Origin: Candidatus Competibacteraceae bacterium
GTDB lineage: Bacteria; Pseudomonadota; Gammaproteobacteria; Competibacterales; Competibacteraceae
DNA: 6,774 bases
Direction: 5' to 3'
Assembly: GCA_003527885.1 (NCBI GenBank)
Contig: DPWB01000416.1
Span: forward strand, 1-6,774
Numbering within the stretch: the first letter of the stretch is position 1; each line of letters starts with the position of its first letter. A program made the translations under genes and the position numbers. The notes under the pieces were generated by a model, which ran no database searches, was not told the DNA's origin, and saw only the letters and a list, made by a program, of their open reading frames with translations. Shown one piece after another: positions 1 to 4,843 of the stretch.

Positions 1-35
1 ATCACCTTCTCTTCTTATATTTTTGTTTTTTTTTT
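1..35. other. Non-genomic low-complexity T-rich contig tip
   Basis: A pyrimidine-rich stretch ending in a run of T (21-35, one G inside) directly abuts the outer end of a sequencing adapter. On the opposite strand this reads as insert, adapter, poly-A, then noise, which is what Illumina reads give when they run off the end of a short fragment. I see no coding or regulatory content and treat it as artefact. Confidence 0.88.
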
Positions 36-97
36 CAAGCAGAAGACGGCATACGAGATCTAGTACGGTCTCGTGGGCTCGGAGATGTGTATAAGAG
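36..97 (+). other. Illumina P7 / Nextera i7 adapter contamination
   Basis: Bases 36-59 match the complete 24-nt Illumina P7 flow-cell oligo. Bases 60-67 (CTAGTACG) sit in the i7 index slot and correspond to Nextera index N702 as written in the adapter. Bases 68-82 match the Nextera read-2 handle, and 83-97 match the first 15 bases of the 19-bp Tn5 mosaic end. The last four mosaic-end bases should be ACAG but read TGAG (98-101), so the join to genomic DNA lies between 97 and 101. This is library-preparation sequence, not a natural transposon end, and should be masked. Confidence 0.98.
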
Positions 98-363
98 TGA
101 GGTTTTATCAGGTTCGCATTGCCGCTAATTTTATTGTTGAGATTCAACATAAAATGATTGTATTTTCTCTAATAAATTCAATGCTTGATTCTTAAGAATG
201 TCGATTGCCGCTGCTTGTCAGCCGATGAAGAGCCGCGCGTAGAGCGTAACCGATGATGCTTTGACCGGTTTCGTGTCGCCACTGAATGCTGTGCAAAAAT
301 AGTTCCAATGGGTTCTCAGCCATCGCTGTTGGGAATAAAAAAAGCGAGAGCTTATAGTTTGCT
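98..363. other. Contig-end region without a convincing gene
   Basis: This stretch lies between the adapter and the stop codon of the VanZ-like gene. Bases 98-200 are clearly richer in A/T than the genes that follow. Small structures visible: a 6-bp inverted repeat TGTTGA-GAT-TCAACA (135-149), a perfect 10-bp palindrome TTCTTAAGAA (189-198), and a repeated 9-mer ATTGCCGCT (118-126 and 204-212). Just past the VanZ stop, read on the minus strand, a 4-bp stem (AAGC-TCTC-GCTT) runs into seven T; this is too weak to call a terminator. The only open frame of note is the 43-codon minus-strand ORF listed separately. Confidence 0.6.
192..323 (-). CDS. Possible 43-aa small protein, unrecognised
   Basis: An ATG-to-TAA frame on the minus strand encodes a 43-residue peptide beginning MAENPLELFLHSIQWRHE. 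It lies 40 bases downstream of the VanZ-like gene on the same strand and could be the last gene of that transcript. In its favour, it sits in otherwise empty sequence and the peptide has a mixed, protein-like composition with a plausible helix at residues 18-36 (GYALRAALHRL). Against it, there is no Shine-Dalgarno sequence upstream of the ATG (the bases are pyrimidine-rich), it is short, and I recognise no family. No signal peptide or membrane segment is apparent. It may be a chance ORF or the remnant of a longer gene. Confidence 0.27.
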   Translation of the reverse strand: MAENPLELFLHSIQWRHETGQSIIGYALRAALHRLTSSGNRHS

Positions 364-1332
364 TCATTCGAGCCAAAGTTTGTTCAGATAAAAAAACCCG
401 CCGGCAGGCGCGGATTCTGAATCCTCGAACACGACGATTCCGGCGATCCGCGCTACATCGAGCGATCTTCCAACCGGCCCGGCGGCAATGTCCCGAAGCG
501 GTATTCGTAAAACAGTCCGGCTTAAGGGCATCACCTCAAAAGCGCGATTGAACCGGTCTTCATAGCGCTGGTCGTGCGCGGCGTCATGAACCCGCACCGC
601 CAAGTGTAAAGGTGCTTCGGCCGGATTGGTCAGATCCAGAGCCAGTGCCGAAAAGCCCCGCCAGTCGGGTTCCGGCTCGTCGTGACTCGCACCCGGCCAA
701 GCGGCCCCCGCAGAATAGTCAATACGCAAGCTCAAGGCGTCATCGGGTCGCGCCCAGCGTTCGGGAAGTGGCCGTAGCGACAGGTGCGCCGTGGGGCTGC
801 TGATAAAATACAGGTCGCGCGGCGACGAGAACCGCGCCACGATCGGAAATTCCGCCGCCCGCTCGAAGTAAGCGACAGCGCCTTGACCCAGCGGCAACAG
901 CGCCCACAGCCCAAAAAGCAACCCCAGCGTTGCGGCGGCAATCCGGCCCGCCGATTTAATGCGGGCCGGCCGCGTTTGACGGTTCAAAGCCAACATCAAT
1001 CCCAAAGCACAACCCGCTCCCAGCGTATCCGTCAGTAAATCTTCAAGCTCGGCGTCCCGCTCCATGAAGGGTTGGATCAACTCGATCAAACCCCCCACGC
1101 CCATTGCGATCAGCAGCGCGATTCCATAATCGCTGAGCCGCATAGTGTTAGGTTGGCGTCGCAGGTGGATCAGCCGCAGTACGATGAGCGCGACCAGACC
1201 GAAGACAGGAGCATGAGCCAGATCGTTCAACACACCCAGAATTTTCGGTTGTGCGGGTAGCGTAAACCCGAGTACCAGCGCGATCAGCGCAGTGGCCGCA
1301 AGGAGCAGGAAAGGCCGTGAGTTTCCAACCAT
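364..1332 (-). CDS. VanZ-like membrane protein with C-terminal beta-rich domain
   Basis: The 322-residue protein has two parts. Residues 1-150 form a VanZ-like membrane domain with about five hydrophobic segments (roughly 8-24, 38-55, 68-88, 103-117, 131-150). It carries the family's acidic/polar signature around residues 84-105: E84 and Q87 before the bend, R92, then D98 and D102 ahead of a glycine-rich helix (GAGCALGL). VanZ was named for low-level teicoplanin resistance in enterococci, but most relatives have no known function. Residues 160-322 are predicted extracytoplasmic and beta-rich, with a run resembling carbohydrate-binding jelly-roll modules (LALDLTNPAEAPLHLAVRVHD, then a DRFN turn and VLRIPLRDI); that resemblance is inference. 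The gene follows the MFS gene on the same strand after 57 bases, so co-transcription is likely. No clear Shine-Dalgarno precedes the ATG. The membrane domain is fairly secure; the C-terminal assignment is tentative. Confidence 0.8.
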   Translation of the reverse strand: MVGNSRPFLLLAATALIALVLGFTLPAQPKILGVLNDLAHAPVFGLVALIVLRLIHLRRQPNTMRLSDYGIALLIAMGVGGLIELIQPFMERDAELEDLLTDTLGAGCALGLMLALNRQTRPARIKSAGRIAAATLGLLFGLWALLPLGQGAVAYFERAAEFPIVARFSSPRDLYFISSPTAHLSLRPLPERWARPDDALSLRIDYSAGAAWPGASHDEPEPDWRGFSALALDLTNPAEAPLHLAVRVHDAAHDQRYEDRFNRAFEVMPLSRTVLRIPLRDIAAGPVGRSLDVARIAGIVVFEDSESAPAGGFFYLNKLWLE

Positions 1333-1389
1333 TCTGGAATAGAGCCGTCAGTGATCGGGCCGGTAAAACGCCCGTCCAAGCGAAGAGGG

Positions 1390-2772
1390 TCAGAATTTTT
1401 CAACAATTACGAGGCCTCTCGACCAGCCGGCCGGCATCCGCGCCACCACGAAGGCGACGAACAGCAAGCAGGCGATGACCCCGTAGCCAAACAGCCACGG
1501 CAGCGAGCCCTGAAAAACCGCCAGCTCGCTACCCGTCGAGCCGGCCGCCCGTGCGCGTGGCAGCGCCATCAAGCCGGTGTACAGCAGGCCGAGTGCACCG
1601 TAACCGAGGTTGAAGACCAAGCCCTTGAAACTCAACACCGTCGCCCGCTGTGAAGAATCGGTGATCGCGTTCAAATAATGGCTGACCAGAAAACCGGTCA
1701 GCAGCAGCGTCGCGTGGAGCAGGACGACCGGCGGCAAACCCCAGCCCAGAGGCAATACCAGCGCCGTGCCGCCCAAACCCGACAGATACAATATAACCAG
1801 CAGCACGAAATTGAAACGCGGTGACCGCCGGCCCAGCGCCGGAGCCAACCGGGCGACACCGATACCTAGCAGAGCGATGCCGGCGCCGATCACGCCAAAA
1901 CTGGCGTCCGGCAAGCCGATCAGCCGGTAATATGTGCTGTCCAGCGTCACCAGCAGCCGGCTCGCATGATCGAACAGCATTCCGCCGACAATGACGGTCA
2001 AGGCGAGCGGTGTATGCAAGATCCAGCGACCGGCGTTTAGCGTCAAGTGCAGGGCCGCCATGCTGGAAAGGATCGGACCGTGGGCTTGCGCCGGCCGCCG
2101 GCCCGGTTCGGTCATCCCCAGCGCGGCCCACCACACGCCGAACGCGCTGGCCAGGGTCAGATACAACGGAAAGCGCATCGTGGTTTGCGGGTCGAGGGTG
2201 ACATTGCTCCAACCCAGGACCCGCAACAGGGCTTGCAAGGTTCCGGCATCGTAAACCAGCGCACCGAGCGCCAGCGCCACCACGAAGGCGAGCGCGTTCC
2301 AGCGCATCAGCGCGCCGAGCACTCGCGGCCAATCGCCTTCTCGGCCGTGCGCCTTCAGGCTGTCGTAGGCCAACGCCTCGTCGGCGCCGCTGGCCAACGC
2401 CTCGGCCAAACCGCTGAGCGCGCGATTGAGCAGAAAGGCCGTAAAGACCAGCGGCGGATTGCCGAGCGGAACGAAACAGAGCAAAGCGATTTCGACCACC
2501 ATGATCGAACCCGACGCCACCAGCAACGCACGTCGGCCGAGGGCGTCCGCCAAGGCCCCGGACGGCACCTCGCACAACACGATGGTCGCGGCCCAGACGG
2601 CGTTCAGCGCGGCGAACTGGCTGACGCTCAAACCGAAATCGAGAAACAGCACCGCAAATACAGGGTAGTAAAAGCGCACCCCGAACAGTAGCCGAAACGC
2701 CAGAAAACGTCGGATGTTAGCGATGGCGAAGGGGGAGGGCGGAACGGTTGACGGTTGATCGGCCCGGTTCAT
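1390..2772 (-). CDS. Major facilitator superfamily (MFS) transporter
   Basis: This is a 460-residue polytopic inner-membrane protein, a normal length for a 12-helix MFS carrier. Hydrophobic segments fall near residues 22-46, 52-70, 83-101, 107-125, 155-175, 200-218, 248-267, 290-310, 319-341, 346-366, 380-402 and 423-445. The MFS motif A loop between helices 2 and 3 is clear (GALADALGRRALL, 72-84, with D76 and the basic pair R80-R81). Two further runs recall a group of uncharacterised MFS proteins: SGADEALAYDSL (128-139) after helix 4 and SSQRATVLSF (373-382) before helix 11. The substrate cannot be read from sequence; proton-driven efflux is the generic expectation. The ATG has a good Shine-Dalgarno (AGGAAG, 5-base spacing). 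The gene probably heads a unit with the downstream VanZ-like gene and diverges from the cysteine-rich gene after 78 bases. Confidence 0.92.
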   Translation of the reverse strand: MNRADQPSTVPPSPFAIANIRRFLAFRLLFGVRFYYPVFAVLFLDFGLSVSQFAALNAVWAATIVLCEVPSGALADALGRRALLVASGSIMVVEIALLCFVPLGNPPLVFTAFLLNRALSGLAEALASGADEALAYDSLKAHGREGDWPRVLGALMRWNALAFVVALALGALVYDAGTLQALLRVLGWSNVTLDPQTTMRFPLYLTLASAFGVWWAALGMTEPGRRPAQAHGPILSSMAALHLTLNAGRWILHTPLALTVIVGGMLFDHASRLLVTLDSTYYRLIGLPDASFGVIGAGIALLGIGVARLAPALGRRSPRFNFVLLVILYLSGLGGTALVLPLGWGLPPVVLLHATLLLTGFLVSHYLNAITDSSQRATVLSFKGLVFNLGYGALGLLYTGLMALPRARAAGSTGSELAVFQGSLPWLFGYGVIACLLFVAFVVARMPAGWSRGLVIVEKF

Positions 2773-2777
2773 CTTTT

Positions 2778-2783
2778 CTTCCT
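2778..2783 (-). promoter_or_regulatory. Ribosome binding site of the MFS gene
   Basis: On the minus strand AGGAAG lies five bases upstream of the ATG at 2772-2770 (TAGGAAG-AAAAG-ATG). This is the clearest Shine-Dalgarno in the window and fixes the MFS start. The other starts here (VanZ-like, cysteine-rich protein, mfd) have weak or no visible Shine-Dalgarno. Confidence 0.75.
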
Positions 2784-2850
2784 ACCCGCATCCACGGGCT
2801 CCTCGGTCGCTCGTGACTGAGCTTGAAGGCTTTCCCGTTGTCCAAGCACC

Positions 2851-3837
2851 ATGCTTGCGCAAAAGCTTAGTGAAAAAGCCATGATCGCAAATTCCACGCG
2901 GGCCACAACGCCGGTCTGTCTGATTTGTAACGCGCCGCTTCCGGTCAATCGGGCGCGAAAGGACCGACTTTGCGGTCGGATGGAATGCGGCTGGGAATAC
3001 GCCCGGTTGCAAAGACAGCAAAAGCTTTGCAAGGTTTGCGGGCGTCCGCTGACCGCGCGCGAGCCGGCCACCCGGATTTGTGGCGCGCTGGAATGCCAGC
3101 GCACCGCGCTCGCGGACTTTTCGCGTCAGTTGGCCGAGCGGAACCGGATTCGCTCCCAGGCATTGATCGAGCGGGAGGTCGAGCAGGCGGTCCAGCTTCG
3201 TGATCGGGTGATGAGCCAGTTTGGATTCAACAAACCGGAAGACTTCCCGTTGGTGGTGATTCCAGCCTTCACGGCCGAACTCGTCAGCCTGCCAACACAG
3301 CGCCGCCGAACGTTTCGAGAGCATCTGATGGCGCTTATCGAGCAGTCGGCTCTGCCGCCCGAACCGCCGGTACCGAAGCAAGAAATGGCGGCCCCCGTTA
3401 TCCCCGATCAGACGCCTGAAGCGCAAGCGGTCTTGGGCATGGCGTGCTCGTGCTGTAAAGGCCGCTGTTGCGAGGGCGGCGGGGATCACGCTTATTTAAA
3501 AGTCGAAACTATCCGGCGTTACCGGGCCGAGCATCCCGACCAGCGCCCCCGCGACGTGCTGGCGGCTTATCTGGGCCGCGTGGGCCGGCGCAGCTACCAG
3601 GGGTCGTGCATCTTCCACCAACGCGGTGGCTGCGCCCTGTCACGGGACATGCGGGCGGACCTTTGTAACTGGCACTATTGCAAAGCATTACTGGGATTTC
3701 GTCAAACCCTGCCGCCGACGGGAGCGATAGGCGCTTTTTTTGTCGCCGCCGATTACGGCGAGCTCCAGGCTGCCGCGTTGGTTCGCGACAATCAGCTGCT
3801 CGCCATCCAGCCGACATTGCCACGACCAGATGAATGA
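2851..3837 (+). CDS. Cysteine-rich protein: twin Cys4 modules plus YkgJ-like cluster
   Basis: I do not recognise this 328-residue protein as a named gene. It has 17 cysteines in two blocks. The N-terminal block is a tandem pair of four-cysteine modules of near-identical geometry: C23-x2-C26-x14-C41-x4-C46 and C60-x2-C63-x13-C77-x4-C82, each ending C-G-x-x-E-C, as expected for small zinc-binding folds. A charged, probably helical linker (86-125) and a proline-rich stretch (168-188) follow. The C-terminal block has C199, C201, C202, C206, C207, then C253, C261, C272 and C277 (CIFHQRGGC...RADLCNWHYC). This resembles the metal-cluster pattern of the YkgJ family (CxxxCC, later C-x7-C-x10-C), though diverged. 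No signal peptide or membrane helix is seen, so it is likely cytoplasmic. An alternative start is M11 (2881); neither start has a strong ribosome site. Zinc or iron-sulphur binding is inferred; function is unknown. Confidence 0.85.
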   Translation: MLAQKLSEKAMIANSTRATTPVCLICNAPLPVNRARKDRLCGRMECGWEYARLQRQQKLCKVCGRPLTAREPATRICGALECQRTALADFSRQLAERNRIRSQALIEREVEQAVQLRDRVMSQFGFNKPEDFPLVVIPAFTAELVSLPTQRRRTFREHLMALIEQSALPPEPPVPKQEMAAPVIPDQTPEAQAVLGMACSCCKGRCCEGGGDHAYLKVETIRRYRAEHPDQRPRDVLAAYLGRVGRRSYQGSCIFHQRGGCALSRDMRADLCNWHYCKALLGFRQTLPPTGAIGAFFVAADYGELQAAALVRDNQLLAIQPTLPRPDE

Positions 3838-3854
3838 TTTTCGGCGACGCTCGC

Positions 3855-3902
3855 TGAATCCGGCTGACGCCGCGCGCGAGGGCGCGGCATTGCTCGGATT
3901 CA
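3855..3902. terminator. 48-base nested inverted repeat between convergent genes
   Basis: The structure is symmetric: an outer 8-bp stem TGAATCCG (3855-3862) with CGGATTCA (3895-3902), an inner 7-bp stem GCCGCGC (3869-3875) with GCGCGGC (3882-3888), 6-base arms between them on each side, and a 6-base loop (3876-3881). As plus-strand RNA the internal arms can also pair through three G-U wobbles and one A-U, leaving only two mismatches, so the whole element can fold into one long hairpin. It lies between the stops of two convergent genes (3837 and 3914), where a shared transcription stop is expected. It lacks an immediate T tract on either strand; the nearest is at 3921-3926. It may instead be an RNA-end-protecting hairpin or a dispersed palindromic repeat. 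The structure is certain, the role inferred. Confidence 0.5.
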
Positions 3903-3913
3903 ATCTGGCCCGC

Positions 3914-4639
3914 TCAGCTTATTTTTTGCACGGTGCCGTCGAGATTCATCATCAGCCTTTCGACTTCCAGTTCTGGGTAGCGTTTGTGGATTGCCACCAT
4001 CAAGTCGCGCAGGAATTTGCCGTGGACGCGCGTTTCTATTTGGGGATCCTTGGAAAAATCGGCTTTCAAAATCACCTTGTAAGCCCCGCAATCACGATGG
4101 TCCATCACGATGACTTTTTTGATGTGATGGAGGTCGATGGCGATTTTGAGGTGCTCCCAAAAGGTTTCTTTCCATTCCTTGCAGTAATCGGACAGTGCGC
4201 CCAGTGAAGCGCCCGCCAGGACGACATGGTCATACTGGTTGGTCATGCCGCGTTTGTCCATGTAGTGGGTAATGTCGTCGATCAACCGGTAATCCATACA
4301 ACTCAGTAACAGGGCTTCGGCAGTGTGGGCCGGGGCGGCACCGGCTTGCGGATCGGCCCCATGCCCGGTGTTAGCTTGCGGATCGGCCCCATGTCCGGTG
4401 TTGGCGGAGGGAGCCGCGCCGTGTGCAGCGGCGGCTGTTGCCACCCGCCAGGGAGCCGCTAGCCCCAGCAAGGCAATGCCGCTACCCAGCGTGGCAAGCT
4501 GGATGAAGCGACGCCTGCTGAAAGCAAAGGCAGAGTGATAATGGCGATGATCGTGGCAGCTCAAAGCGTGATGAGGTGTAGACATGGACATCTCTTGTTT
4601 TCTGGTTGTCGCTGAGGAGTTCAGGCGAGCCTGCTCCAT
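3914..4639 (-). CDS. Tat-exported beta-carbonic-anhydrase-like protein
   Basis: From the first ATG the protein has 241 residues. A twin-arginine signal is clear: SRRRFIQ (41-47), a hydrophobic core (48-61) and an alanine-rich exit near 66-73, so the protein should be exported folded to the periplasm. The mature part has the beta-carbonic-anhydrase zinc pattern: C114-M-D116-Y-R118 (zinc cysteine plus the Asp/Arg dyad) and H181-R-D-C184-G. These enzymes interconvert CO2 and bicarbonate. The usual RNAG segment is replaced by LAGASLG (141-147), so this is a divergent clade and activity is not assured. Between signal and domain is a 10-residue unit, ANTGHGADPQ, occurring twice in tandem. The pre-RR leader is histidine-rich (HHALSCHDHRHYH, 23-35). 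Start choice is uncertain: M19 (4585) has an AAGAG six bases upstream, whereas the first ATG has no visible ribosome site. The gene converges on the cysteine-rich gene and diverges from mfd. Confidence 0.87.
   Translation of the reverse strand: MEQARLNSSATTRKQEMSMSTPHHALSCHDHRHYHSAFAFSRRRFIQLATLGSGIALLGLAAPWRVATAAAAHGAAPSANTGHGADPQANTGHGADPQAGAAPAHTAEALLLSCMDYRLIDDITHYMDKRGMTNQYDHVVLAGASLGALSDYCKEWKETFWEHLKIAIDLHHIKKVIVMDHRDCGAYKVILKADFSKDPQIETRVHGKFLRDLMVAIHKRYPELEVERLMMNLDGTVQKIS
4344..4403. repeat. Tandem duplication of a 30-bp unit, in frame
   Basis: Units 4344-4373 and 4374-4403 are directly adjacent and differ at only two of 30 positions (4364/4394 and 4373/4403). Both changes are silent or at the unit edge, so each unit encodes ANTGHGADPQ on the minus strand. 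The repeat lies in the low-complexity linker after the Tat signal of the carbonic-anhydrase-like protein. Near-identical DNA suggests a recent slippage duplication, and copy number may vary between strains. Confidence 0.95.
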
Positions 4640-4843
4640 CGGAAATCTTTAGCTCTATATCGGCCGCTCACAGATTCAATTGAGCGTGTGGCAAGAATTT
4701 TTATGTCTATCCATGAACGCTTTTAGAGTAATAAAAAAGACGGTTATGTATTGATCAGGGTGCATAAAATCCGCTTCGCACGTTTGCAACGCGGGTATGG
4801 GACAATAACCGGTATCATTATCAACGCGGTTTATCGAAATTCC
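4640..4843. promoter_or_regulatory. Divergent intergenic region upstream of mfd
   Basis: These 204 bases separate the starts of the carbonic-anhydrase-like gene (minus) and mfd (plus), so both promoters should lie here. The stretch is more A/T-rich than the genes, particularly 4676-4770. Candidate elements are TTGCAA (4784-4789), TTGATC (4751-4756), TGCATAAAAT (4761-4770) and TATCAT (4813-4818), but none pair at the 16-18 base spacing of a sigma-70 promoter. A palindrome TCAATTGA (4676-4683) is present without known meaning. If the carbonic-anhydrase-like protein starts at M19, its 5' leader extends to 4585. Confidence 0.45.

Noticed and set aside
83..97. Tn5/IS50-type mosaic end suggesting a natural transposon
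   Set aside because: It is directly preceded by the Nextera handle, an index and the P7 oligo, so it comes from library preparation.
329..357. Intrinsic terminator after the VanZ-like gene on the minus strand
   Set aside because: There is a T run after AAGC-TCTC-GCTT, but a 4-bp stem is too weak to call.
1529..2575. Long minus-strand ORF of 348 codons within the MFS gene
   Set aside because: Same strand, different frame; arginine- and glycine-rich with no membrane segments, a shadow of the high-GC MFS gene.
3740..4207. Plus-strand ORF of 155 codons spanning the convergent gap
   Set aside because: It overlaps the end of the cysteine-rich gene and runs antisense through the zinc-site region of the carbonic-anhydrase-like gene, which has clear motifs; it reads as a high-GC shadow frame.
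4751..4818. Sigma-70 promoter for mfd
   Set aside because: Partial -35-like and -10-like hexamers exist, but no pair has suitable spacing.
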